Both the position numbers and the translations under genes were made by a program. From contig NC_070574.1 of assembly GCF_026914185.1 (NCBI RefSeq), forward strand, positions 124,001-188,000: a stretch of 64,000 bases of DNA, given 5' to 3'. Each line of letters opens with the position of its first letter. The stretch's first letter is position 1. Positions 1-11,084 of the stretch are shown here, piece after piece. Under the pieces are notes generated by a model, which worked only from the letters and a program-made list of their open reading frames with translations, made no database searches and was not told the DNA's origin. The DNA is from Puccinia triticina. Its lineage: Eukaryota; Basidiomycota; Pucciniomycetes; Pucciniales; Pucciniaceae.

Positions 1-342
1 GACGGAGGGGGGGTTAAAAACCTGTGCAAATGCAACAGCCTCAGGGCAGTAAAAAAAATTGCCGGCCATTGAGTATACTGCCCTCAATGTCCGGCCTGTG
101 CCGGTCATCAAGTGTACATACTGCCTTTGATGGCCGGCACAGACTGGCCATCAAGGGGGGGCTGGTTTTGGCGTGGCTGGGTGTTCACTCCATACCAGCC
201 TGGAGTGCCGGGTTGGGCACTCCAAATGGGGGCTGGTTTTGGAGTGAACAATCCTGCACTCCAAAAATCTTGGAGTGGTCCAGAGTTCACACCTTTTTTG
301 GTGTGCATCCGGCATTTTTGTGGCGTGCCTAAAGCCCAGCCC
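1..342. mobile_element. Right-end fragment of a word-repeat MITE, cut by the window edge
   Basis: Positions 60-165 carry the ATGACCGG/CCGGTCAT-type word in both orientations. Positions 180-320 carry the GGAGTG/CACTCC word. The right end, at about 320-342, reads GTGCCTAAAGCCCAGCCC. This resembles the inverted end GTGCATTTAGGCTGACCC of the complete element at 47210-49274. The left end and any TSD lie outside the window, so membership of that family is inferred. No coding sequence is visible. Confidence 0.5.
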
Positions 343-412
343 GCATTTTTTCAGTACAGAGTGATTTTTTTTCAATGATTTTCCCAACCTCAAACTTTGA
401 GTAATTTTTTTT

Positions 413-817
413 GGGTCTGCATTTTTGCACACCAAAAAATTACCCCGGGCAAACCAAAAAAGGTGTGCACTCCAAGGTTTTTTGGATTGCACTCCAGCAT
501 TTCTTGGAGTGAAAATATTTCACTCCAAAAAGATGTGATTTTTGGAGTGAACTATTTTCACTCCAGGAAATGCTGGGGTGCACAGAAAAAAACCTTGGAG
601 TGCCCCCTGTTGCACTCCCCCCTTGGCGGCTGCTGCAGACCAGCAATCAAGAGGGATGAGTCCTCCCAATGACCAGCATTGACCGGTCATTGAGAACTTC
701 AGGGAAGCGTAGTCTTTGGAGTACCTCACCTGCACTCCATGGAACTTGGAGTGCACTGACATGCACACCTTTTTGGTGTGCGCAGGGGAATTTTTTGGTG
801 TGCAAAAAGGCAGACCC
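413..817. mobile_element. Word-repeat MITE, GGGTCTGC end family (TGGAGTG word)
   Basis: The left end GGGTCTGCATTTTTGCACAC and the inverse of the right end GGGTCTGCCTTTTTGCACAC form a long, almost perfect terminal inverted repeat. The interior is filled with TGGAGTG/CACTCCA in both orientations. Flanks are T-tracts: 405-412 is eight T and 818-825 is seven T then G. This fits an 8-bp TSD with one mismatch, but low complexity makes it weak. There is no ORF of interest. It is probably a non-autonomous hAT-like element related to the one at 47210. Confidence 0.75.
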
Positions 818-1039
818 TTTTTTTGGGAAATTTAATTATGCTTGAAGTGATTTGACCAGAGGGAAGCACCGTGGTGATCTTAGCTTATGTACATACAATG
901 TGTCAATTTACATACAACCTCGACAGCATGCAGAATTGTTGGTCCACAGGATCTACAGGAAATATCGTGCATGAATGGAGAATAAGCTCTGAAGCTTATT
1001 TTCTTAAGACATAAGTATGTTCTTTGAGGTAGGCAAATT

Positions 1040-1516
1040 CAACACTGGGTCGCTACGCTAACCATAGCGGTTAGCGTAGCGTAGCGCAGCGCGAATGCGC
1101 TATTTTTTAGCGTAGCGTTAGCGCAATTGCACGCATATGCGCTAACGCTACGCGCACGCGGTGTGCAGCTATTTTAGCTGATAGCGTAGCGTTAGCGCAG
1201 ATGCGCGCAATTGCACTAACGCTACGCATGCAGGGCGCAAAAGAGCGCGCGCTACGCTGCGCTACAGCGCCTTTAGCGGGAAAAGAGGGCTTTTTTTCCG
1301 CTAAAAGCGCTGTAGCGCAGCGCAGCGTAGCGTAGCGACTGTAGCGGCGCGCTAACGCTAACAAAGAATTGGCGCGCTGTTAGCGCCGCTGAAAATTAGC
1401 GCAGCGTAGCGGCGCTAACAGCGCGCTAACGCTATGCAAAATAGATTGGCGCTTTTTGCCGCTACGCTAACGCGTAGCGCTGAAATAGCGTAGCGTGGCG
1501 TAGCGACCCAGTGTTG
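1040..1516. mobile_element. Word-repeat MITE, CAACACTGGG end family (GCGTAGCG word)
   Basis: The terminal inverted repeat CAACACTGGGTCGCTACGC appears at 1040 and inverted at about 1497-1516. Nearly the whole interior consists of GCGTAGCG, CGCTACGC, TAGCGC and GCGCTA. Flanks are AGGCAAATT (1031-1039) and AGGCAATT (1517-1524), an 8-bp TSD with one inserted A. An 8-bp TSD together with a CA-starting end is typical of hAT elements. An open frame crosses it on the minus strand, but only because of the repeat. Confidence 0.85.
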
Positions 1517-1750
1517 AGGCAATTGTCACTAATTGTAACCTAAGTGGTTAGGTTACAACAGTGAGGGGCCTCTTTCCCCTTCACAGCTAAGCAGCTTATC
1601 CCCTTCTTGGGCTTCCTTGTTTTGTTCCCAGCCTTGAGATTTCCTCCTCAGGCCTGTTTTTCCCTCATGTTTCCCCAGCCTCAGCTGAGAATTCATCAAT
1701 CCCAAGAGCAGGAATGTTTTTTAAAATGAGAATGAGGGCAGCAGACAGCT

Positions 1751-1911
1751 GCCACTCCGTGGGCCCACTGTTGGAAGATTAGCCAACGGCTGCAATTCTG
1801 TAGGCCCGCGGTTGGAAGATCAGCCAACAGCTGGCATTCTGTAGGCCCGCGGTTGGCAAGATCAGCCGACAGCTGGCATTCCGTGGGCCTGCTGTCAGAA
1901 GATCTGCCAAC
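1751..1911. repeat. 41-42 bp minisatellite, about 4 copies
   Basis: Four tandem copies of a unit containing GTAGGCCCGCGGTTGGAAGA followed by TCAGCCAACAGCT are visible, with a few substitutions each. The last copy is incomplete. Each unit also has internal dyad symmetry (GTTGG..CCAAC). The surrounding 1525-2034 has no gene I can support. Confidence 0.8.
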
Positions 1912-2203
1912 AAAAAAACACAATACATCCCACTACAAGACATCAGGTTGGCCAGCCAAACGTTTTGGTGGGGTTGGGGGGGTCAGGCCAACACAATTTA
2001 TTACGTCGGCACCCAATTGACTGCAACCCATGGTGTAGCTTGTGGGGAGGAGAGTTCTCAAGATCTTCTTACGGCGTATTGATTCTGTTCCTCGACTACA
2101 TGGTGCTTTGGGTGTTGCGTAGACAGCAGTTGGTGGCCTCGTCAACATGCCACGCAAAGTACATGGATCTGGGAGTTTCAAAGTGCGCCACTGCCAGCAT
2201 AAT

Positions 2204-2396
2204 TGGCTGGGTTGAGGTTATCCCAGCTAAACTGGGATGAACCCAACCAATTGAAACTTGGTTGATCTCAACTAATGAAATATAAATCCAACGTACCCCC
2301 CTTGGTTTCACATTTCATTGGATGAGATCAACCCATTTTAAACTGGTTGAGTGCATCCCAATTAAACTGGGATGACTTGATCCCAGCCAAACATGC
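2204..2396. mobile_element. Palindromic MITE (GGCTGGG ends) inside the copia relic
   Basis: The segment starts with TTGGCTGGGTTGA and ends with TGATCCCAGCCAAA. Internal AACTGGGATGA/TCATCCCAGTTT and AACCAATTGAAACTTGGTTG dyads repeat several times. It sits exactly between copia RNase H blocks 1 and 2. CAT may flank both ends, but the TSD is not secure. Confidence 0.6.
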
Positions 2397-2616
2397 TGGC
2401 AGTGTGTCAGACACTGTGGGTCCATCATCTCCAATTAAATGTTCTAAAAAAGGATTATCAAGGTCATTTGTTTTGTAATAATGAATCTTCTATCAAAGTG
2501 TCAACAGACAATGCATCCAACATGAGGATGTGGCACACTGAAAGGGATTTCTATCTCACTAATGAGGCTCTCTTTCAGAGGAAGACCACTCTGGCAACAG
2601 TGCAACAAATACAATA

Positions 2617-2838
2617 GGGAGTTTCAAAGTTTGCCAGATGTGACTTGTATGCACTTCTGCAAGTTGGTGTTCAAGTTCATTCTTGAACACTGAGTTACAA
2701 AAGTGCATGTAAGTCACATTGTACTACACTCCCCAAACCTGCTTGAATGTTTTTTTGAATGTTGGTGTTCAAGAAAAGCCTTGAAAATCAACTTGTAAAA
2801 GTACACGCAAGTCATGCATGGCCAACTTTGAATCCCCC
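2617..2838. mobile_element. MITE with TTCAAAGTTGGCCA-type ends, TA target
   Basis: The left end is GGGAGTTTCAAAGTTTGCCA; the right end inverted is GGGGGATTCAAAGTTGGCCA. Subterminal TGCACTTCTGCAAGTTGGTG and CTTGTAAAAGTACACGCAAG are inverted relatives. TA flanks both sides (2615-2616, 2839-2840), as expected of a Stowaway/Tc1-mariner-type MITE. A second copy lies at 49965-50187. This copy interrupts the copia relic after its second block. Confidence 0.75.
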
Positions 2839-3080
2839 TACCATATGTATATGTATACAGCATGTATTGTATTGTTTTGTATAGCATATACATTGTATTT
2901 GTATTGCATTTTTTATCCAATACCATACAATGTATTTTTTGCATAATGTGTTGAATTCCCCAAATGATCTTGTGGATTGGCATGGTCAAAACATTCTTTT
3001 TGAAATGTATTGTATTGTATTGGGTGTCCAATGCAATACAACTACACCAAGACATTTTGTATTTAAAAATAAATACAATA

Positions 3081-3277
3081 AGGGTGTTCAAAGTTGACGT
3101 GCATAAAATCATAACACCATAAAATCGTAAAATTCTGAGGTGAAAAAAATATGTACACCCAAACCCTCAAATTAGAGCAACATTTCTAAAATGGTACATA
3201 TAAAATCATCATTTGAAAGTTTTATGATTTTATGATTTTATGCAATGAAAATTTTATGATTTCAACTTTGAACACCT
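3081..3277. mobile_element. MITE with GGTGTTCAAAGTTG ends, TA target
   Basis: AGGGTGTTCAAAGTTG at the left and CAACTTTGAACACCT at the right form the inverted ends, flanked by TA on both sides. Subterminal GCATAAAATCATAA and TTATGATTTTATGCA are inverted copies. The outer GGTGTTCAAA sequence resembles the MITE at 12689-12843, so they are probably one superfamily. Confidence 0.7.
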
Positions 3278-3283
3278 TAAATA

Positions 3284-3405
3284 CAATGTATATGTGTATA
3301 CAATACAATGTATATTCCTATACAATACAATGTATATGTGTATACAATACCATGTATATTCCTATACAATACAATGTTTATGCCTATACAATACATGTAT
3401 TGCAT
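3284..3405. repeat. 22-bp AT-rich minisatellite, about 5 copies
   Basis: Units of the form TACAATACAATGTATATGTG and TACAATACAATGTATATTCC alternate in 22-bp steps. The array gives open frames on both strands (repeated YTIQC/YNTMY), which I regard as spurious. Similar TACAATG-rich DNA at 2850-2960 suggests both flank one insertion. Confidence 0.75.
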
Positions 3406-3555
3406 TTTTTCACTGTTGACTCTAGAGTGGGTTAGCACAAGGGACCAATTGGCTGATATTTTTGTTGAGTTGTCTGTTAGTCTGCTACCATGATGTATCA
3501 CCACAGTATGGGGGGCTGTTGGATTGACCCATGAGCAGTACCAACCAACCACCCA

Positions 3556-3650
3556 GCTGGCAGCCACAAGCGTCTGTAGCCTAGTTGGTAAAGGCAGCAC
3601 TCTAGTACGTGTCTCAGCATAGCTGAGGTTGTGAGTTTGACTGTCACCAG
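3556..3650 (+). ncRNA. Possible tRNA-derived SINE head (A and B boxes)
   Basis: TAGCCTAGTTGGTAAAGGCA fits a pol III A box (TRGCNNAGYNGG). GTGAGTTTGACTGTCACC, about 60 bases on, resembles a degenerate B box (GGTTCGANTCC). No cloverleaf with a good acceptor stem is apparent, so this is not a functional tRNA. A SINE or chance is possible. It lies just downstream of the copia relic. Positions 3650-4303 hold pyrimidine-rich DNA with no gene I can support. Confidence 0.3.
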
Positions 3651-4303
3651 GTCCAGACCCATCTTAATGTTACAGTCTCTACGATTTTCACCAAAGCAAT
3701 GCCTCCAGAAAGTTTTGCAGCATTGAGAGGTAGAATTGTGGCAACTTGAATTCTTTTTCTCTTCTTCTTAATCTTGCTCTCTCTATCTTTTCCACTACTT
3801 TTCTCATGTCTTTCCTATGTGAAATTATTTTGTCTTTTCTTTTCTATTTGCACTTTGTTCTTTTTGTCTTCTTTAGTGTATGTGATACCGTGTCTACGAG
3901 TCCGGGCTGAGACCTTGTCAATCCATAGCTTATTTCTCATGTATACCTGGGTCACAACATGGTGTCTGTTTTGATACTTTGGTGAGTTGAGAAACCTTGA
4001 AGGCAGGGTTTTCTCAGACTTCCTTCAATAGTCTCACTGCTGCAGTTGTCCAATTTTGGTTGTTTTTGTATTTTGGTGTGTTTGAATGGAAAATCAATGC
4101 ATGTAAAGTTTAAGATAAAACGGGAAGTCATATAAAGATGAGGAAAATGCTCTAACATACGGATCAAGAAAAACAAGGGAAATAATCCAAGAGTATTTGA
4201 CCAATGGAAAAAAGAGAAACGAAAAAATTGAATGCAATGTTGCGGGGCAAAAGGAGCTTGTTTCTGATATCTAGGGCGAAGGAGGAAATGGGACGGGAAT
4301 TGA

Positions 4304-7274
4304 TCAATCGGAATCAGAGTCCGAGCTACTGTCGTCCGAGCTGCTCTCCGTCCCACTAGTATCATCGGAGTCGTCGTCATCCTTTTGTTTTTTAGTAGGC
4401 TTGCCGCGCATGGCAGCCATTTGACCGGCCAAGGTGTCCTCGTCTGGCTCAGAAATGTCGTCTTCAGCATTTGCATCTTCAGCCTCCTTGTCTTCGACCC
4501 GGAGTTGCATGCTCGCCTGAATGTCGGTATCCACGTACGAGTCGCTCTTGACATACGCTTGGAAGGTGTACAGGCCCGGACTCTGGGGCGCTTGGAAAGT
4601 CGTCTTGAGCACCCGGGTCTTCGTGTATCCGACATCGGTGATCTTCACCGGCTGGACATAGATTCGGTTTATCTTGTGGTCTCCAACTAGCCAGTAGTAC
4701 CCCGGTATGGTGTCCTGGTCATCAAACAGAACCCACGTCGAGCGTCAATTTGCGGCTTCTTCGGCACAACCAAAGAACCTTGAAATGTAAAGCGGACAAA
4801 CCTTGGTTACATGGGGTGCGTGTACTATCGGGCACTTCTCCTCGCCATCGGCCCCAGCTTTCTTTCGGCCTAACAATTCATCGATTTCCATTTCTTCACC
4901 CTTCAAGTCCTGCTCAGTTTTCTGCTCAAAGTCCTGTTCAGCGGTCTTCTCATTCGCCTGAGCAACGGAAGACGACTTGGGATTTTTGATTCTGACTTTC
5001 ATAGTAAAGTGGATCACACAGCCAGGCGTGACAGTTTTTTCGCCGACAACTGTTGGTTTAACAGATAGTAGCACAGTATCGGTTGAGGACAAGTGAGCTG
5101 ATGCCAAAAGCAGAACAACGAGCATCATCGTAAAGAAGAAAAAAAAGGAGGCTAACCTTTGAATTCAGAGCTAACCAATTCCAACTTCGGCCAATGTTCC
5201 GAAATAGATTGGATCTGCTTTTTGATGAGATCCTGGCCTTTGAATTCAGGAAACAGTGAGTCTTTCTGCTGTTCAGACAAGGTAGCGAATTGTTCCGGAG
5301 ATCTGATGTCACTACTCTTGGCCACTCGTTCAGCAGTCTTGACCGAGACGTGGGGAAGTTGGACTAATGGTGAATGTGCGGGGTGCATAGCCTGGACCAA
5401 GTGTTGTTGGAGCTTGATGACGACTAAATAGGTACTCAGCCAGTTGTATCCTAGCGTAATGGACTGCATGCTGCTGGTTAAATGACGGGCGTAATTGATC
5501 ACATCATGTTTGGCTGGGAGGTTGGATTGAATAAGGTTAGTTATTGTAGCCGTAATAATGTCAGTGGAAGGGTGAGATGAATCGGACTGACCTTTCAAAA
5601 TAGCAGCATCGGAGATCGGGATCCTGAACATATGGGCATAAACCAAGACAGCAGTCCTTTTGACAAACTTTTCGCTGCTGTTATTGTACAAGGTCCCCTC
5701 CAGTTTTTCTCCGGTCGAGTTGAACAGCGTCGTGGTCACCTGATCTTCGAGCTTTTTGTACGATTTGTTCGCCTCGAATACGCGGCTATGTTTGGACTCC
5801 AAAGCCTTGAACTCAAGCGACGAGCACAGGATCTCGATGGCCTCGGCAAACTTGGTTTCTGCAGTGAGGTGCAAGAAATATCGGGAAGCCGACTCATTTA
5901 GAACTTGATCCTTGGTGTACTTTCTGGATCCGTGCCACCATTTGCCCTGCGTAACAGAAATTTGTGCCAGCGTCAGAAGGTAAGATAGACTGGAATTGAC
6001 GCAATCGAGGTGAGATAGCTTACGACGAGGTAAGGGAGCATAAGTCCAAATACTGCACCATAAAGTCCAACGACATATCCGTGATTGCTGGTCTCGACAA
6101 TCCATTTGGGCAATGCGATTCCCATCGCAGTCTCTCGTTTTCCATCGGGATGGCCGTACAGCTCGTAGTTTTCGCGAATGGTTTCATCTGTGAGACTAAA
6201 TCAACGGACCGATGAGGAAATTGTGATAATCCTTGTATGATCGGGGATTATAGACGTGAATGAATAGAGGTATCTTACGCTTTGTAGGCCTTGGTCAGGT
6301 TGACGAAATGTTCGTTCACTTCCTCCATGGTTTGGTTCTCCTTCAATCGCAACTTATCCGGATGGCTGTGACAAAAAACATCAACGAAAAAGATTTTTTT
6401 TTTTTGGACGCTTATTAGCTTAGGGAACATGAGTTGCAAGAGGAATGGGTCGATTGAGAGCCGACAATTTTAGAGAGAGTCTTTTGAAGTGTCTTTTGAT
6501 CGATTTTTCGTCCGACCCCTGCGGGAACGTTCCAAAACCAATGTAAACATCTGACTAACTTTGGGTCAAGCTGAATTAAAATCAAGGTTTTACTCACTGG
6601 ATTGAGCCCTAAGATGGTGAATGGGTCGTAAGTGCCAGAGGAGGCTTTTACAAAACTAGCTCTGTATGCCACATATGCCAAGAGAGCCCATCCTAGAGCT
6701 AAACATACGTGACTTTTTTTTTAAATGAAAAGATGTTGGGTAGGGAAGTAAATTAATTTCTGCGCGATGGGACAACCAAATAAATTTGAAAAAAAAGTTG
6801 TTCTTTCAAAAGACAGCTTTACCTCAGGCTGATTGGAGCAGCTTTTTGTTTCGCCTTTTTAACTTGTTCGTCCTTTGAGTTCCATCCGGGGCATGGTGAT
6901 TTGGCTGTTGTGCCTGGGAAACGGTCCAAATTTCGTAGTTAGAAGAAACTTGGACTTGGCTCATGAGTTGAGCAATAAGTCCGACTCACTCGATAGCTTT
7001 AGCAGACTTGAGATGGTCCATGGGAGCAAGACGCACAGCAAGAACGTGAAAACGAAGAAATTCGATTGGCCGGCTAGTGTATCATTCAAGACCGATTAGT
7101 CAGCCTAAATGCTTCACTTGTTTCTTTCGATTATTGCAAGCTTGATAGGGTCTCCGTATGCATTGTGGGATATGGAATGCGTGCGGGAGTTTACGAAGGT
7201 GAAGCTTTGGAGAAACAGCAAGAGTTGACTAAAAGTTGGACATTACATTCATCGTACTCGTACGAAGCAGTCAT
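4304..7274 (-). CDS. SEC63: Translocation protein SEC63 (ER J-domain translocon subunit)
   Basis: SEC63 is an ER membrane protein that recruits the lumenal Hsp70 BiP/Kar2 to the Sec61 channel for post-translational import. I chose the ATG at 7272-7274 because exon 1 (7247-7274) encodes MTASYEYDE, the conserved SEC63 N-terminus, and splices in phase to [14 protein letters not shown], a membrane segment. Exon 3 has the KSPCPGW..K motif typical of the family. Exon 4 holds a further membrane segment ([12 protein letters not shown]). The J domain (YDPFTILGL...RLSLKF/HPDKL) keeps the HPD motif across an intron. SEC63 domain helices fill 5152-6105. The C-terminus has [14 protein letters not shown] and an acidic D/E/S-rich tail that ends at the stop. 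An apparent in-frame TGA at 4745 lies inside an 87-nt intron (4715-4801). The gene looks intact, with about ten short introns. Confidence 0.93.
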
Positions 7275-8246
7275 CCCTGGGGGATTGTCGTGGTTGTGGA
7301 AGCTGGCCGGTCGGAGGTACCAAGCTGAGGCGGGCTACTTGTGCGGTGTCTTATCTTTCGCTCGCCTTGAAGTGTTGATCCGGGGCAGGAGGGGTGTTGG
7401 TGTGGTGAGGGCGACAAAAGGGCGGTGGTGTGACGTGTCGATCCGACCCGAGCCGAGTCGCAATTCGCCAAGCCAGTTAGTGTCCGCTGGAAGGAGGCTC
7501 GCCCCGGATGATCCGGCACAGCTCGGCTTGCACACACGCTGCGGCGAATCTGGAGTGCGCAGACGGTGGCTTATTGCCAACAGAAGGGGGGTTCTGGGAG
7601 GTTCTAGGGGGTTTATTTCGGTCGTGCTACTCACTTCGGTCGGACATAAACCACCGATGGCGCCGTGATTTATGTATGTAATGAGTGCCGTGGACTTCAG
7701 TCCGGCCGGCGGCGATGATCATCCGTGTCAATGTGGATGCTCCGGGCCAGGCTACATCAATCGCGGTTTCAAACAGTTTCAAAGCTGGTCCCACCCTCCC
7801 ATTCAAGCCGGCCAAGACAAGAATTGAAAATGATTTGTGATACATAGATTAAGCATTTCCTCAGTTCATGTTGCATGAATGGGGATTGCCAACATCGCAA
7901 GCAATCATGAGACAACCTGTGACAATCTTGACCGGATGAAATCACACAACCGGACAGCTGTGTGATCACACGCTGAATAATTGAAAGCAGTTCTGATCCT
8001 GGAGGATGAGTGATTTGAAATTTTGCATCAATCATCGCTCATCACTGAGAGGGCTCACACTTCCGCCGGTGTATCTTAAACAACGGTTGGCTCGGCCACT
8101 CTGAAACCAGCAATCCCCGCTCAGATGGTTGCGCAATACACTACTCCTTCATTCAAGAACACAACTCACCTCGTCCAACTATAAAATAAAAATCACGGAA
8201 AGATAAACATTCACTCTCATTGCAGACCCACACTACTCAGAACAGA
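7275..8246. promoter_or_regulatory. Divergent intergenic region between SEC63 and the lipase
   Basis: About 970 bases separate the two start codons, which point away from each other. Both promoters must lie here. A TATA box, TATAAAATA, sits at 8180-8188, 58 bases before the lipase ATG. Long open frames at 7165-7668 and 7335-7634 are GC-rich, overlap on both strands and show no recognisable protein. I leave them out. Confidence 0.55.
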
Positions 8247-11084
8247 ATGATTGCTCCTGTGGCCGTGGTCCTTTTCCTCCTTGTTCTTCACGCCAGAGCT
8301 ACAGAGCCGGCGGAGCTCGAAAAGGAAAACAAAGGCCAGGCAGATTTGAGCAAAAGAGGTTCGAATGGTTTTTCTATGCATCGGGATGTTGTCCTCGTCA
8401 GACCATCGGATTGCTCACTATGAAAAACTTTTGTCCCAGGCTTGCTTCCAAGTCTTCTCGGCGGCAGCCCTGGACGAGGCCAAAGTGGTATTGGTGGTGC
8501 GACAATCAAACTTTTGAGCTCCGAGAAAACCTTCTGACACGGTGGACTGCCAGCTGACTTTCTTTTTCCAACCCATACACAGGTCTTCTCGGTGGCAGTC
8601 CAAGTCACGGTTATGGAGGTGCGCCAGCTATCGGTTGACCCTTCAGCGAGACTTAATCTTACACAGCAGCTTTGTTTTTTTGGCTTGAATGAATCCTCTT
8701 GACCGTAATTCAACAGGCGGCCCGCAAAGTATCGGCTCAGGTAGCACACCACATATTAATCGGATCCGTCTCTAGGGAAGCCTGGTCGCTGACAGTCACC
8801 TTATTTGCTTTCAACTGCAGGGCTTGTCGACGGCGTAACAGGTCTTCTGCCACTGGGTCCCCAATCGCCAGGAGGCTCGCTGAATGACCTCTTGAATGGA
8901 GTCCCGAAGTACGATCAGGCTGCTACCACAGCAGGCCCACGACCACCTACCGCTCGTGGGGATGCCCCCTGGGTGAGTATCGCTCTCAAGTTTGATTGAT
9001 GAAATCATGAAGCAATAGATCGCCTGAGCAACCGATCTCGTTTGGCAGAGTCAATCCGAGAGGACCTACCGCCAACAGATAACTTGTCTTGGACACACCC
9101 AAGGACAGCGAGGTATGCTACAACGTATCTCTTACACAGTTCACAGTAAACTCTTCTCCCTCTTAACGCGCGCTTTTTGTTGCAGGGATTGTCTTGCTCG
9201 TACCTCCCACGGGTACGTCCACAGCAATTTTCCCCGGATCAGAAACCAGGAACGATCAACTGAACACGATGCGATAACACAGGTGGAAATGGACAACAAG
9301 TGTGGCCCAGGGTAAGCTAGATGATGAGCATCAGTAGGAACTTTCTTCCGTTTGGCTGACCTTCAATGCAGTCACCTTACGCCCAACTCCCACGATACGG
9401 CTTCAGTATCTGCTGGGTGGACAATTTAAGTGAGCTTGGCAGCCCTGCGCATCTTGAGATTCCGATCCCCAACGCAGATATAATCACTCACCAACCAAGT
9501 ATATCATGTTCCCTCATCTTCCCTTCAGGCAAATCTACCGGAGACGCCCAGTTGACCGCTGAATTCATAGCCTATGCTATCATACATCTAGCTGCTCAGT
9601 CTCGTCAGCCACTCAATGTTATCTCCTACAGTCAAGGAGGCATGGACGTACGTAGCAATCTGTCTGATGCCAGACTGCATTTCCACTTTCTGTTTCTCCT
9701 CTCGCAACTCACATGAAATTCCTACTCCCTGTGCCCAATTTTGACGTTGTTCTGATCAGGCGCAATGGGCTTTCAGTAAGTGATTCCGCGCGTGCCTGCC
9801 TGCCAAAAAAAGATTCTTGGCTGCTTATCGTCATTTGCCTGGTTAGCTTTCTGGCCGTCAACTCGGCGGCTCGTAACGAACTTTATTGCTTTGGCTTCCC
9901 CTTTCCATGGGACGTACGCCGCCAATGTTGTTTGTCCACTCCTCGAAGTTGCTGGCGGCTGCTTACCCGCAGTTTGGCAAATGATGGTTGTAAGTCGATT
10001 TCTTCGACAATCCCCAGGTAACTTGAAACCACGGGTAATGACGTCTGACTGCTCCGCACAGAATTCCCGATTTCAGCAAGCTCTCAATGCCCGCGCTCCA
10101 AACAGTGGCGCGAGGGCTCTCGTACCGACGACTAGCATATACTCTTACGACGATGAAATCGTTCTGCCACAAGTCGGAGGACGTGTGAGTGAATCATCTT
10201 GATCCGTGCTGCTACCCTTTTCCAGCCATCAAACCGCTTGCTTTTTCTCCGCAACAGCCGATCTCAGCATTGGATGGCGCGAGCAACATAGCTGTTCAGG
10301 ATGTTTGTGGAGCTCAACATTTTGCTGATCATTTGTAAGCCCGCTCACACAGCGCAAAACCATCAGGACGGACTTGACCCACCTTTATTTTTCTTCAATC
10401 CTTTCCAAGTTTGATTGTTGGTGATCACGGCGCCTTCGGCATCGCTCTAAATGCTCTCATGAGCGGAAGACCCGCGAATCGGGCCAACATTGACAGTAAG
10501 TGGGATAATTGAGCATCTTATTCCGGGGAGTTTTTACTGAATCGAAGCCAATCCCCTCGTCATAGAATCGTATTGCAACCAACTAGGTACTTCCCACATC
10601 TCCGTCTGTGCAAAGACCATGAACTAACATGTCATAATCCTACCTCACACACAGCCGGTCTGGGCGGCCAACTTGGGAGCCTCGGCAATGACTTGAAATA
10701 CGCCTTCGCTACAGTCGTTGGGAACACCGGTGACCGGATCAACAGCTTACTCAAGACCCTCACAACACTCGTGAGTCCAGAGCTTGGAATTGAGAAGCTG
10801 GACCGATTCCTCTGAGATCACTGTTTCTTCGCGCGAATGTTGTCCAATTTTAGACGGTGGCGGCCGAGCCCCCTCTCCAGGTACGCATGCTCATCTTCAT
10901 CAGGACAAAAACCATCTTGGACTGACGTTGAATCAATTGTCAGATGTATGTGTGCCAGAGAGGCTTTGCAACCGGATGCACTGGCAGAGGCTTCTCGGGC
11001 CCCGAAGCACGTGCTCCCATCTTGAGTAGTCTACCACAAACCGTCGGTGCTGTCGGCTCGTTGCTCGGTGGGCTCGGTAACTGA
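8247..11084 (+). CDS. Secreted CalB-like lipase (alpha/beta hydrolase), intron-rich
   Basis: The protein resembles Candida antarctica lipase B type enzymes, secreted triacylglycerol lipases. The start MIAPVAVVLFLLVLHARA is a clear signal peptide, followed by a pro-region ending in KR. Two small exons carry near-repeated LLGGSP units. The mature part aligns block by block: ITCLGHTQGQR, GIVLLVPPTG, YGFSICWVDN, then the nucleophile elbow SYSQGGMDAQWAF (catalytic Ser). AFWPSTR and LASPFHGTYAANVVCP follow. The acid residue is in YSYDDEIVLPQ and the catalytic His in VGDHGAFG. The C-terminus has ATGCTGRGFSG, and translation stops at 11082-11084. I count at least 15 short exons, all with GT/AG borders. 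All three catalytic residues are present, so it is probably active. For a plant parasite a role in host lipid or cutin breakdown is plausible but inferred. Confidence 0.85.

Larger units (their letters stand above)
2035..3493 (+). pseudogene. Ty1/copia polyprotein C-terminus (RNase H), split by MITEs
   Basis: Three collinear blocks read as the end of a copia RNase H domain. Block 1 (about 2035-2200) carries LWGGEFSRSSYG and RRQQLVASSTCHAKYM, the equivalent of the usual KRQ...SSTEAEYM motif. Block 2 (2393-2607) carries HLFCNNESSIKVS and RDFYLTNEAL, equivalent to the CDNQSAIKL and IDRDFHF motifs. Block 3 (about 3418-3493) carries VSTRDQLADIF, the last conserved motif. The DNA between the blocks is MITE and AT-rich repeat. 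The frame is not continuous, so this is a relic; no LTRs were identified for it. Confidence 0.82.

Noticed and set aside
3232..3600. Tyr-rich repetitive small proteins
   Set aside because: Encoded by the 22-bp minisatellite on both strands; no start context or splice signals.
3556..3650. Functional tRNA gene
   Set aside because: A and B box resemblance exists but no acceptor or anticodon stem can be drawn; a SINE head is the better guess.
4745..4747. In-frame TGA inside SEC63, suggesting a pseudogene
   Set aside because: A GTTTGT donor at 4801 and a CAG acceptor at 4715-4717 define an 87-nt intron that removes it and joins APHVTK to [14 protein letters not shown], as expected in the family.
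7165..7668. 167-codon plus-strand frame upstream of SEC63
   Set aside because: It overlaps SEC63 exon 1 on the other strand, is not spliced, has no domain, and competes with open frames on the other strand.
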